Source of the DNA: Sordariomycetes sp. S80-01Y
Taxonomy: Eukaryota > Ascomycota > Sordariomycetes
Direction: 5' to 3'
Assembly: GCA_037042185.1 (NCBI GenBank)
Contig: JAXQJY010000025.1
Coordinates: 124,001-188,000 of the forward strand
Length of the DNA stretch: 64,000 nucleotides
Part shown: positions 30,990 through 41,493 of the stretch, in pieces
Layout of the letters: every line of letters begins with the position of its first letter
Position numbering within the stretch: the stretch's first letter is position 1
Translations under genes and position numbers: made by a program
The notes under the pieces: model-generated
Databases searched by the model: none
What the model was told of the DNA's origin: nothing
What the model saw: the letters and a program-made list of their open reading frames with translations, nothing else

Positions 30990-32906
30990 AGATCAAAGAA
31001 GCGTGTGGCGGAAGTCGAACGATGAGGCTGCAGATTTCTCCTGGCAGAGGGGAAGTGAGCATCACCACAACCATCCTTCGCATTGGTTGAAATATACACT
31101 CTGGACATTGAAATATAAGAGGTTGGAATTCTATAGCACCACGGTTGAACAGAGAGACACGGCATGCTGTAGTGACTTACACGTTGGTGACGGCGAGTGA
31201 TTACTGAAGCCACTGAGACCTCCCAGGTCTCGTGTCAAGCCACTGCGTAGCATTTCCTCCGAGGCTGGTTCCCGGTTAAGCTTTTATCTCCCAAGATAGA
31301 TATTCTTTTTCCGGACGTCACCCTTGGGTTGGTCGACAAGGACCGTAACTCGGCAGCCCATGCCATGTCTCGGATGGTCGCGCTACTCGGCCCCCCTTAC
31401 CTTGTCGGGCCGTCCCACCCCCCCGAGACACGTACAACTGGCACCTCATGAACACTTCTTCAATGCTGAAGAAGCAATTCTGACTCATGCACTGATCCGA
31501 TGATGAGCAATTGACCTGTTGCTTCTGTAGCCGGACCTCAGAGACAGCCAAGACGGCTTAGCACTGGGACACCCCAGGCTGTGGCAAAGTCAGACGCGGC
31601 GGTGAGCTTTCCGCTGATTTGATGAGTGCTGGTTGTAACATATCTGAAATGAAAGAATTTCTGCGGATGAACACTAGAGTCTCGAAATGCCTTTTCTATC
31701 AAATGTCTTTTGCCTCATGCTTCCCGTCGCAACATGACCGCATTAGATACCACATCTCTTCTAATCATGCTCTAAAACTTCGTTCATCCTCTTTGTGTCC
31801 ATTACTTTTTATATAAAATAACCAATCACACTGTGACAACAAGCGCAAGGCCCAGGGCTCCCAGTCCCGACCCCCGCGATACCCTCTCCGGAAAGGCCCT
31901 CGCCATTACCATGTGGTTGACTTAGTTCAAACTTTTCATCTTGTACTTGTGTGACTGACCCGTTTTAGTACTCTTTGTAATTCGCAACACGTTGAAACAC
32001 GGGATATAAAGGATGCACGCCCGGTTTCCGACCAGCCGAACATTGCCGCACACGTTGAATGTTTCATCCACGGGCGCGCGTGCCCTCATGATGGTTGTCA
32101 GAATACGCGCAAAGTACTTAGACGTGTAAAGCATCTGGTGGGTTATTTTCTGACTGGCTGAGACAGAGTATGAGAGGTTGGGCACGTCGGCACAGTTGTG
32201 GCTGATTTGAAGGCTGGGTCGCGGGACTCGACGACGACAACGTCACAATCGGTGCCGCGAGATGTCTCTCCGTATGTTGTCATCACGCTACATAGAATGC
32301 ATTAGCTTGGAAAAGATTTCCAATGCTTAATTCGATTCAGGCTGCGGCTGTCAACAGCATTTCGCTGAGGGCCATTCCCGATCCCCGAACTACGCAAGGC
32401 CCCAAGATCCCACGTCCACAGACATTGGGTCCGAGTGAGCAAGACCGAGGATGTCTCCCGAAGGCTATTGAACTGATTAGAATTATGCACAGCCTAATTA
32501 GTATGGGGAAACGAATGAATGTGTCAGGTCTCATGAAATAAAACTAACAGCATCTTGGATAGGTATCGGATGCCCACTTGATTATGGTCCTATCCTGCTA
32601 GAGCGCAACCGCGCACGTAGTCCTGCCGAGTAGTTAGGCTAAAGGTGCGCCACAAACCGCTGTTAATTAATTAAGTATCCCCTTGCTGAATTCATTCAAT
32701 CAAGGTAAACCAGCAAAGCTCGGGCGATTTGAGCACAGTTTTAGGAGTGTGCCTATATTGACCGTCCTGAGTCTAGAGACCAAGAGTCGTTCATTTGCTG
32801 TCGCCATTGTAGAAGTGAAATCGTGGGAAGAAAGACGTGGGGCTCTTGTAAATCAATGTATTTTGTACATTCATTTCTCGTCTTTGAAATTTGCCGCTAG
32901 TTCCTT
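30990..32906. other. 1.9-kb gene-poor spacer
   Basis: AT-rich for much of 31600-32900, with many short frames and no coding signal. The left 300 bp should include the SLATT promoter. The right part is downstream of the cupin gene and marks the left border of the catabolic cluster. No copy of the cluster's CGGCGCYAAYGGCG element is seen here. Confidence 0.5.
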
Positions 32907-33497
32907 CTACCGAACAAACTGCTGAACAAAATCCGGAGGGAATCCAACCGACTCGTAGTGCTCTTTTGCCTTGCTCAATTTGCTGAAAACATCCTCCACG
33001 CCAATTGGGTTGCCATCGGGGTCCACGTAGATGTAAGCTCCAGTGACGTGGAACATGGTCACCATCTCTGTGACCTCGCTCGGTACCTCGAGCGTGTGAA
33101 TATCACCAGGGGGCTCGAACGCGTAGCTGCCTTCTTCAGCCCACCACGGGTGCTCCAGGTAATGCCAGCGGCCCCTCAGGACGGTAGCATGCACGCAGCC
33201 TGCGTGTCTGTGACGAGAAAGGATGCCCGACCGGCGGACTCGGAGAAGGTTGACGAAGAAGCCGCCGGACACGGATAGCAGGAGAGGGCGGAACCACACG
33301 CCGGGGGCCTGGGGTACCCATAGGCGTTCGTCGCAGTCGTCTATGTTGAGAGTGTTGGGAACCACGAGGTCATCAGGAACAGATGGGAGAATCGGTCCTC
33401 TGTAGGCGACGGCGGCTTGGTCTGGTCTCAACTCCTGCTGCTTCTGGTTGCCTGTGGCCTCCGAAGAGGCGGGTTGTGCAGATGTGTCGATAGCCAT
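32907..33497 (-). CDS. Cupin dioxygenase, 2,4'-dihydroxyacetophenone-dioxygenase-like
   Basis: A single exon of 196 residues. The region R-L-W-V-P-Q-A-P-G-V-W-F-R-P-L-L (59-73) followed by G-G-F-F-V-N-L-L-R-V-R-R-S-G is typical of the ChrR/2,4'-dihydroxyacetophenone dioxygenase branch of cupins. Metal ligands are visible as H96 and H98 (S-R-H-R-H-A-G) and H134 (P-P-G-D-I-H-T-L). Relatives split a C-C bond next to a keto group on an aromatic ring using non-haem iron and oxygen; whether this protein does so is inference. It lies at the left edge of the cluster and its promoter carries two copies of the shared element plus a TATA box. Confidence 0.8.
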   Translation of the reverse strand: MAIDTSAQPASSEATGNQKQQELRPDQAAVAYRGPILPSVPDDLVVPNTLNIDDCDERLWVPQAPGVWFRPLLLSVSGGFFVNLLRVRRSGILSRHRHAGCVHATVLRGRWHYLEHPWWAEEGSYAFEPPGDIHTLEVPSEVTEMVTMFHVTGAYIYVDPDGNPIGVEDVFSKLSKAKEHYESVGFPPDFVQQFVR

Positions 33498-33594
33498 GAT
33501 TGTAGTGTGGAATTAAGAACAGCGTTGGAGCTATATGGATCTTGGGTATTGTGTAAGAACACTTCGGTTTCCACTGACCGATGTTACAAGAGAG

Positions 33595-33603
33595 CTTATA
33601 TAC
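33595..33603 (-). promoter_or_regulatory. TATA box of the cupin gene
   Basis: Read leftward it is GTATATAAG, 98 bp from the ATG at 33497. Confidence 0.55.
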
Positions 33604-33720
33604 TTCCAACAAGGGCGAGTTCTATCCTTCATCTGACCAAAGAGTAACACCTTTTGATGTGAACACCAGATCGGACTATCAAGGGTTCCCCATCAAGAGT
33701 TGGAGTAGTAACATCCACTG

Positions 33721-33736
33721 CGGCGCCAAGGGCGGT
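33721..33736 (+). promoter_or_regulatory. Cluster element copy 1
   Basis: CGGCGCCAAGGGCGGT, 224 bp upstream of the cupin ATG. It differs from the consensus CGGCGCYAAYGGCGGC at two positions. Confidence 0.5.
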
Positions 33737-33756
33737 GTAGCGGCAAATGTCGGCGC

Positions 33757-33772
33757 CAGCGCTAACGGCGTT
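33757..33772 (+). promoter_or_regulatory. Cluster element copy 2
   Basis: CAGCGCTAACGGCGTT, 36 bp from copy 1, giving the cupin promoter a close pair. It has the central GCGCTAACGGCG intact. Confidence 0.5.
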
Positions 33773-33871
33773 TGATGGATCCTGCCACGGGGACAGAAGC
33801 ACCCCCCGCCTCTAAGATATTGGGTTACCAGTACTTTGGGTTCTGTTGAGTCTCGGCTGGGTCTCTTTATA

Positions 33872-35824
33872 TCATGTTAACGCAATCTTCCAGCCTCGGA
33901 GCTGGGCGATGTCTAGCCAGTCCACCTTGGCGAGATCGGTCCTCCTTGTCCCCGCAGATCGCAACCTCCACACTTCATCCAGAACCCTCAAGCACGCCTC
34001 CACATTGCGGAATTTGCGCCACTGGTTCATTGACAGCAGCCGTTGTCGGATGATTTGAATGTCAGCATCGTCCTCAGCCTCCCCACCAGCCATGAACAGC
34101 GGGAAGAGCATAGTGCACTCGGCAAGACTACCAAGGGGCATTGATCTGGCCGCATTGCAGATGGCCCGCACCGAGGTTAGCATTTTTGGTTGAATCGCTT
34201 CGGCGGAATAGACTGCGTAGTGCCTCCTGAGAACCCAGTACAGATAGATCAAAGCAGCATGTCTATACGCCTCACCAAGCATGGCCAGCGCAGACTCGCT
34301 CTCGGGTGAGGGGTTCGTCCACTCCTGCAGATACAATTCGATCGTCTGTGCTCGTTGGGCGAAGTGAGAATGCGCGCCGGAGCTTGGCCATTCCTGGCCC
34401 CCCAAGATATCTTCCATCAAAGGGTACCCTGAGTCTGTGTACGTATGTAATCTGCTCGCAATAGTCTCAGACGCATCATCGTTTGCGAAGTGATTCTGTC
34501 GCTGAGCTTTTGTGGCAGTGGAGGCTTTGAGATCGGCCCCGAGATGGCTAATCTCTCCAACGAGGTATAAGACTCTTCCCGCAAACCCGAAATATGTATC
34601 CGCCGTGTCGTCAACATCGTCATCAGTAGAAAGCCAGTAGAAACCGCTGATGGATGGGCGACAGTCCATCGACACGCTCATAAGGATGTCATGGTATGCG
34701 AAATTGCGCAGAAGCCATTTCCCCTCGAATGAACTTCTGAGCGATAGGACTGTGTTTGCGTTGGCGAGGTTCGTTGTATCATCAATACCGGCATGACTAT
34801 CCCGCGATGACCGGAGCATCGAAGACGCTGCTGACAGGTGGTGAATCCAACTGTCAGTGGCTTCAGAAATAGAGTCCATAGAGCACATGATCATGGTAAC
34901 AGCCAGAAATGCCTCCTTCGAGAGCATTTTGCTGTCCACTGATCTCTTGAGTTCCTGCAGGGCTAACCCTCGATGCCGCAGAGATACCACCTGGAACTGC
35001 TCGTCTCTGAGTGCTAGATGGGCCGAAGAGAACGCAGCCAGCGTATAGATGATTACCGGACACTCGAAAGCCATCGGTAGGAGGACTAGTAGGTTGTCAG
35101 CGCAAGATCTAGGACAAGGGTCCAGCTTGGTAGGCAGGGGTCAGATGCCAAAAGAACAAATCAGATCAAGTGACGTACCGGATAGGAAACAGTTGTTCTC
35201 CACATTGGTGGTTAGCATGAAGGCAAAGCTTGCAGTATAGTAGCGCAGCATGGCCCGCCGGCTAGACGATAGCCCTGACGCACTCGGTGGACCGTTAAGC
35301 TCAGATTGAGGGGGCAGGAAAGACTTGGCAAGTCTCGAAAGATCAAAAAGCTCTGTTCCTTCGCGCATTACCCCTTTACGACTTTGCTCTTGTTGTTGCC
35401 GCTCTCGGTCAGGGTCGAAACCAGCCAAAGGCGCTGTCCGATCGTGGACCGGCGCCGACTCGGCAACGTCCTCCGAGTCGACAGAGTTCTTCAGCAGTCG
35501 TGGGCCCTCCCATTTGCAAACAAGATTTAGGCGAGAACAGTGGCCACAGACGGGGTACGTCTGAGAACATTTCTTCTTCCTATTTCGACGGTCAGCACCG
35601 GCTGCATGAGTGACGAGCCCACAGACGGTACGCACACATCCCAGGGGCTAGGGCCAGGGTCAGACTTACCTTCGCCGGCATGTAAGACAACCTGTGCGTT
35701 GCCTAGTGTAACCCCTTCGCCCCGGGGCGCAGTCGACTTCCTGATGGTACCCTGCTTCAACAATGCAGTCCATAACAGAAGTGCTCTGGGAAGATGAGTG
35801 ATGAATCATAGACAGGTCCTGCAT
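33872..35824 (-). CDS. Zn2Cys6 transcription factor with fungal-specific regulatory domain
   Basis: Three exons, read leftward: 35824..35670, 35579..35179 and 35085..33872, encoding 589 residues. The binuclear zinc cluster spans the first intron: C-L-T-C-R-R-R before and after the splice, then K-K-K-C, six residues, C-G-H-C, six residues, C, which is the full six-cysteine pattern. The second intron joins N-C-F-L-S to V-L-L-P-M-A-F in frame. The long C-terminal part, with F-S-S-A-H-L-A-L-R and S-D-S-W/A-T-D-S-W-I-H-H-L-S-like helices, resembles the Fungal_trans_2 regulatory domain. Alternative starts are ATGs at 35809 and 35773. The gene lies inside the catabolic cluster and has one shared element just upstream of its own TATA box, so it is the natural candidate for the cluster activator and may regulate itself (inference). 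Confidence 0.9.
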
Positions 35825-35864
35825 AATGGAGATTGTCAGGCCCCATGGATAGACGGCTTTCTGG

Positions 35865-35873
35865 TTATATAAA
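35865..35873 (-). promoter_or_regulatory. TATA box of the Zn2Cys6 regulator gene
   Basis: TTATATAAA on the plus strand, TTTATATAA read leftward, 41 bp from the first ATG at 35824 and 92 bp from the ATG at 35773. The short gap to 35824 is a reason to consider the downstream ATGs as true starts. Confidence 0.5.
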
Positions 35874-35889
35874 GAGCGCTATCGGCGGC
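35874..35889 (+). promoter_or_regulatory. Cluster element copy 3, next to the regulator TATA
   Basis: GAGCGCTATCGGCGGC abuts the TATA box on its upstream side. It matches the consensus at 13 of 16 positions. The position suggests autoregulation. Confidence 0.45.
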
Positions 35890-36382
35890 GTGGGTCCAGA
35901 CGCGCGCTGAGAAGCTCCACACCTACATTTATGGAGAAGCGTTTGTTTTAGTGCGGGCGACTTGCGAGCTGCGATAAGCCCCGACCTGGACTTCGCAGGC
36001 TCCTGTTACTCACAAGCGTTTGGTGGCGGCCTACGAAGGGCATCGCTGGCAGGGGTTCCCCAGCCGATATCCCGTGGCTTGCAGACGTACTGAACTCTCG
36101 ATGGACCCTGACGGGTTCATAGCAATTGAGCTAACAAGCTGGACGCAGATGTCGATATGACATGTACAGAATCTCTATGAAGTCTACCTAATCCTGTTCA
36201 ACATGATGCGGGGGGCAGAGTCTGTGTCGCGAGTAAGGGATGTCCGCTTTTGGTCTCACAGAGATGGTGTGCTCGTACGTACTTGTGCCCGCCCGTTTTC
36301 TAGTGTTCCATTTTGGAGTCGGACCCCGACGGCACGCTATTAACGGAGCGGGTTATAACCAAATTCAAAATGCTCCAACTAA

Positions 36383-37961
36383 TTACAATCTCGACGTTGA
36401 CAGCGTCTGGCTTTCGCTGACGGTAGTGGCCGACTCCGGATGGGCCGCCGAAAACTGCGCAGCAACCGTCTCAATCGCAGCACGAAGTATACACACCATA
36501 CGTCTCAACTGTGCCTCGTTGACGATGTACGGCGGTGAGATGATGACGTGCTCAATGTGTACTGAGCCTGTATCGCCCAGGTTGCCCAGCAGATTCAGTC
36601 CCGTATCAAGACACGTATCGACAACCCTGTTGCAGAACTTGAAGTCTCTGGGCGCGAAGGGCACGCGGTTTTGGGGATCTTGCATGAACTCGACGGCCCA
36701 GAATAGACCACGACCGCGAATATCGCCAACGAAGGGGAGATGGCCTAACTCGGAGTTCAGGAGGTTGCCGAGAAATGAACCCATCATCTTGACGTTATCC
36801 AGTAGCCCTTCACGGTGGATAATCTTTTGGACCTCAAGGGCTCCAGCACAGGCCGCGGGGTGAGCCTGTAAAGTGATCAGGTGTCAGCTGGATTCAGTCT
36901 TGTCTGGACCGCAGGACACGGCTTGTGCCCAAGTGCCTAGAAGGGAGTAACTGACCTGGAATGTGTGTCCGTGAGCAAGACCTCCAGTCCCTGCCCTCAA
37001 TGCCTCAAAGATCTTTTCGTGCAATAGTACTCCCGATAGAGGCACAAAGCCTCCACCGAGGGCTTTGCCAATTGTCTGAAGGTCGGGGCCCGAGATACCC
37101 TCCTGCTCCCATGCATGCATTGTGCCAGTCTTTCCCATGCCGCACATGATCTGACACGAAATGTCAGTACTGTGGCATCGCTTGTGACAGAAAAGATGCC
37201 AGACTCACCTCATCTAGGATGAGCAGAATATCGTATCGATCACATAGCTGCCTCACCGCTGTGAAATAGCCTGGCACAGCCGTGGCACATCCCAAAGTAG
37301 TCCCACTGACAGTCTCTGCAATGAAGGACGACACATTCTCAGGGCCTAGCTCGAGGATTTGCGCCTCAAGCTGATCGATCAGTCGCGAGACGTAGCCCGA
37401 GTCCGTCTCTCCGGGCTCCTTCAATCGATAGGCTATGCAGGGATCTACGAACCGCACGTTGTCTGATAGCCAGTCCCGGTACATGGCTCTGCGAGAGTCG
37501 TGACCGGAGACGCACAACGCCCCAATGGTGTTTCCATGGTAGCTTTGTCGCCTTGCAATAACGTAGCGCTTCTGTGGCAGTCCTCTCTCGTGCCAGTACT
37601 GCGTGGCCAACTTTATGGCGGCGTCGGTGGCCTCGCTACCCGAATTGACGAAAATTGCCTTGGACAAACCGCCGGGTCTATCTTTGAGCAGCATGGTGGC
37701 GAGCTCCTCAGTCACATCGCAGGTGAACCGTGCTCCCGAGTACAAGTAGGCGAGCTGGCTAAGCTGCTTGGCGACCGCTTGTCCAACCTCTTCACGCCCA
37801 TGGCCGAGGCAGGACACAGCCGGTCCTGCAGAGGCGTCGAGCACTTCGCGACCATCGCGGAGGAACAGAGATACCCCGGACGCTGTCTCAACCTCCAAAG
37901 GTCGAGCCGCGAAGCTGCGGTGAAGAAGGTTGGACTTGACAACAAAAGGGTCGGCAGTCAT
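36383..37961 (-). CDS. Class III (omega-type) PLP aminotransferase
   Basis: Three exons, read leftward: 37961..37209, 37150..36956 and 36865..36383, all joined in phase 0, encode 476 residues. Class III marks are G-P-A-V-S-C-L-G-H near the start, F-V-N-S-G-S-E-A-T-D-A-A (PLP phosphate site), S-Y-H-G-N-T-I-G-A (ring stacking), L-L-I-L-D-E (D250) followed after the splice by I-M-C-G-M-G-K-T-G. The PLP-binding lysine is K280 in T-I-G-K-A-L-G-G-G, followed by H-G-H-T-F-Q/A-H-P across the second intron. Such enzymes move an amino group between amines or amino acids and keto acids. In this cluster it could handle an amine released by the amidase or nitrilase. It carries one upstream element and a TATA box. 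Confidence 0.92.
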
Positions 37962-38128
37962 GGCTGCAGTTGGCCTCTGGGCTCTTGTGGCGTCTCAGAA
38001 CGTTGGCTGGGACAGGGCTCGGGTGCAGGGAAACGGCGGCTAACAGAGCTTGGGCGAGTTGAAATATGGAACCAAGTCAGGCTACGGTGTCGAGTAAGAA
38101 AACTTCTTGAATTACGCACCTATAGGAT

Positions 38129-38137
38129 CTATATATG
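38129..38137 (-). promoter_or_regulatory. TATA-like box of the aminotransferase gene
   Basis: CTATATATG, 168 bp from the ATG at 37961, between the gene and its cluster element. Confidence 0.45.
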
Positions 38138-38236
38138 TATCTGCGGTAGCCAATTTACAATGCAATCCCGTGCGGAGCAGACCAATGTGAGCCGCCAGCG
38201 CCTTGGTGGAGGTGGTTCCACATGAGCCTAGCCGCT

Positions 38237-38252
38237 CGGCGCTAATGGCGGG
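38237..38252 (+). promoter_or_regulatory. Cluster element copy 4
   Basis: CGGCGCTAATGGCGGG, 15 of 16 matches to the consensus, 276 bp upstream of the aminotransferase ATG. Confidence 0.6.
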
Positions 38253-38612
38253 CAGTATAAGTTACATGTACGAATCGATGACGGCCAATTTCGTGCCGAA
38301 TGCAATATTAACGTGGTGGGCGCTGCTCCGTGTGTGTCTCAACTAGACGTGGACTTGAGTGCCGTAGACCGGCCCCGTGTCGTGTTCCATATCTCCATTG
38401 CTCTGCGTTTCTGGTGGAGATGCTATTTATCATCGGCAAATGTTACAGTAGACTGAGCGTGCCACACAGTCAAGTCAGCAAGTCGTCTTTGAATGCCGCG
38501 AACAGATTTGAGTCAATTTGACTCAATAACATTATGTTGGACTCTATCACTGTTCTTGAGATTACTGTGTTGATATAGTAACTTTCTTTTGGCATCGCTA
38601 TATTAGATGTCC

Positions 38613-40789
38613 TCATTCGATACCGTGCGCTTCGTTAGCTCTCAGAGCTTCGTGGCAAGCTTTCGTTACGCCCAGTAGATACTCTTCGCCCAGTCGCCGC
38701 CCTACAAGCTGAACACCAACTGGACAACCCAAAAGAGACTCGGAGCCACCTGATCTTATCAGCCGCTTATCCTCAAACGCAGAATTTACACTCTTACCAT
38801 TCTTTTCGTAGTCAGAACCATGCTTCTCCACAATCCCTTGGTGTTGCACGTCGTCATCGGATACGCGTGTGACTGGCATGGTTGTTGCACAGTAGTCGAG
38901 CATGTTCCATAGACTGGTGTAGTTGTCGTATCCGAAGTTATACCTACTCAAGCTGTTAGCTCTAGAATTTTGGGGTCGTATCAGTGGAAAAGTACTTGGA
39001 GCATGCGGGCGATACTGTGCATGGCATGAGTAGGGCATCCATTTCTCGACCTGTTGTAGACCTCGACTTGGTGGCGCCCCAAGCATGAAGTAATCTTCTG
39101 GAATATGCCGTCCGCTTCGCTTGCGCTTGCCACAGGTCCAAGACTGTAGCATCACTCAAGAGTCCCGACGGCCCATCAGAGGAACTGCTGAGGTATTTTT
39201 CCAGCAATTCGTAGCCCCGTGGCCAGGGCTCATTTGTCTTGGAAAGCTGGTCCTTCACCATGGCTGCTGCTGCAGAGCGGTACATTGTCGTCTTGAATGG
39301 CTCAAGATACTGCGGATCGTCTCTGTCGCTCGTCAATTTTATTGCTTCAAGAGTCGCATGTACGGCCGAAAGCGCTTGAGGTTGCCGCAAGGAGGTGCTT
39401 ACATGGCGAATTCAATGATGCAATGACCGGCAGCTTCTAACGCTGCCTTCGTCTCCAACAAAGCGCGTGTAACCGAAGGATGTGGTTTCACGTGGCCATC
39501 GTCCAGCAGAAGCCCTAAGCCGGTCAATGCCATTAGCAGAAGGACCTGGGGTTGAAAAAGGGCGCGTGATGCCTACCAATACATAGCCGATCCGGAATAT
39601 CAGGCTGCTTCCAGGGCAAAGGGAGACAGTCTGGATCAGACCCTAGCCAGGGACTTGCGGTCGCTACTGCGCGGCACCAGAGCTCGAGCCCGGAAAGGGA
39701 CGCGGACATAGGGCCGACGACGTTGCGTACTGTCTCTTGACCTGGAAGCCCGTCCTGAATACCAAAGGTTGGAAAGCGCCCAAAAGACGGCTTGAGAGAA
39801 TATAAGCCGCAGAAAGAGGCCGGAATACCTGTTGATTGTGTATCAATAAATCTGCAGTCCTGATCAGCGTGACGGTAGTCTAACTCACGGACTGAACCAC
39901 CAAGGTCTGTGCCTACACCTAAAGGCGATCCCCTCAAGGCTAACAAAGCCCCCTCGCCACCGGAAGAACCCCCACTTGAGAGGTTGAGGTTGTAGGGATT
40001 TGATGTGTAGCCATATATGGCATTGTAGGTCTATTTGGCACGTTAGCGGCCGGAGAACGGATTCAATTGATGTCAACTTCACCTCGCCAGACATCATAGC
40101 AACAGGAGCATTTGTCTTGCAGAACAAAATTGCACCACTTGCTCTCATAATCTTGGTGATTTCAGACTCCTCTTCTTGTGAGGCCGGCTGCCCAGAGAAT
40201 GCAGTGTAACCGATCGTTGCATCAACCCCTTCTATTTGGAAACAGTCCTTGAGAGAAACAGGCAAACCATGAAGTGGCCCAGCTGGTATGCCTGAAGCGG
40301 CGTACTCAGAGTCCAGCGCTTCTGCAGTTGAAAGAGCTCTGTCGAAGAATATTTCGCTAAGGCAATTGACCTGTTCTTTCTGTTAAGCCATGTCCATTGT
40401 TGCGTATTGCTAGTGATGGGGAGGAGTACCAATTGTTGCGCGATAGCTGCTCGTTTGCAAAACGCGAGAGTAACCTAAAGAGTCATATTCAATATTCTGG
40501 CAGACATTAAAAGTCTGGGTAGCCATTAACTAACCTCGTAAGAGCTGTATTTTCGGCTGAGCATATGTCTAACGAGAACCCTGGCTGAGGTCTCCGTGAT
40601 AGTCAGCTCCCTGCTTGACAAAACACCACACTCTGTAGGCACATCCATAACGTTCATTCTCCCACCATGTGAATGACTTGGTAGCAAGCGCCAGTCCTTC
40701 GGCATAGCTGCCTCGCGAGCGGCGCGCTTCGTCTTGCAAATTTCCTCCCAAGAAGGAGTTGCCACCTCTACATAAGCACTGGGAGACAT
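38613..40789 (-). CDS. Amidase-signature hydrolase (acetamidase/FAAH-like)
   Basis: Eight exons, read leftward: 40789..40535, 40474..40430, 40370..40083, 40030..39889, 39828..39577, 39514..39403, 39322..38996 and 38943..38613. They encode 583 residues; every junction keeps frame. Exon 2 is only 45 bp. The Ser-cisSer-Lys triad is complete: K141 (V-S-L-K-D-C), S218 (G-G-S-S-G-G-E) and S242 (T-D-L-G-G-S-V-R), almost the same spacing as in fatty acid amide hydrolase. The N-terminal helix region begins MSPSAYVEVATPSWEE. The enzyme should cleave an amide to an acid plus ammonia or amine. Fungal relatives include acetamidases. It lies between the aminotransferase and the MFS carrier, all reading leftward, and has a diverged element copy 210 bp upstream. 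Confidence 0.9.
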
Positions 40790-41493
40790 GGTTACGGACA
40801 GTAGAGCGAATTCGAAAATGGGAGTATTGAGAAAGTATTTCAGTAGGTACTCTTTTGTGGTATGGGAGAAGGATACTCTCCGTCTATGAAGCGGTTCTTG
40901 TACGCGCCTGAGGGTATTTGGCGGTTGTCTCGTGCGGGTCTCGCGCGTCCTGGCATCAGCTTGGCTCAAGCGCTTGCTTATCGACCACCCCTGGTGGCTG
41001 GCGCAAAGGGCGGCAGGCTATCTCCACGAGTGACAAGGGTCTGTGGCAGGACGTTCGGTCTAATGAGCCCTTGGTCTGGACTTTCCCTCACATCAATCCC
41101 AAAATATGCTTGGACCAGAGACTTTCTGGGCTGCTAGTTCTGCATGGTACTAGGAGAGGCGTTCGGTTGGCTTTACTCTGTTGATTAGATATTTAATTGA
41201 AGATGAAAAAGACATATTCTCCGGCTGTGCTCTTCGACTATGACAATGCTCGAAGATCTAGAGTCCCTACGGATTCCCAACTTGCGTGAAATACCCGGTA
41301 TGAAACGTATCACATCTACAATTGCCTGTAAATTGTGCACACAAGAGGACCAGACGCATTGATACTAGATGCAAATTACAATCATTCGTCGCTTCCTACT
41401 TCATCCAGTACATCTGCCATACGGCGTCGCACATAGGGACACAGCGCTGCCGCCATAACGCAAACGCGAGCTCAAATCCCCAGTCTCGTCTGC
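40790..41493. other. Amidase promoter and MFS-carrier 3' end
   Basis: Contains one weaker cluster element at 40999. No TATA box is obvious. Nothing else is recognised. Confidence 0.5.
40999..41014 (+). promoter_or_regulatory. Cluster element copy 5 (diverged)
   Basis: TGGCGCAAAGGGCGGC, 13 of 16 matches, 210 bp upstream of the amidase ATG. It most resembles copy 1 of the cupin promoter. Confidence 0.4.

Larger units (their letters stand above)
33498..33871. other. Cupin promoter and regulator 3' end
   Basis: Short spacer containing the cupin gene's TATA box at 33595 and two cluster elements at 33721 and 33757. The regulator's 3' end comes in from the right. Confidence 0.6.
35825..36382. other. 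Regulator promoter and aminotransferase 3' end
   Basis: Contains the regulator's TATA box and one copy of the cluster element; the rest is featureless. A partial element-like stretch near 36330 is too weak to count. Confidence 0.5.
37962..38612. other. Aminotransferase promoter and amidase 3' end
   Basis: Holds a TATA box at 38129 and a near-perfect cluster element at 38237. The remainder, down to the amidase stop, is AT-rich with nothing recognised. Confidence 0.55.
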
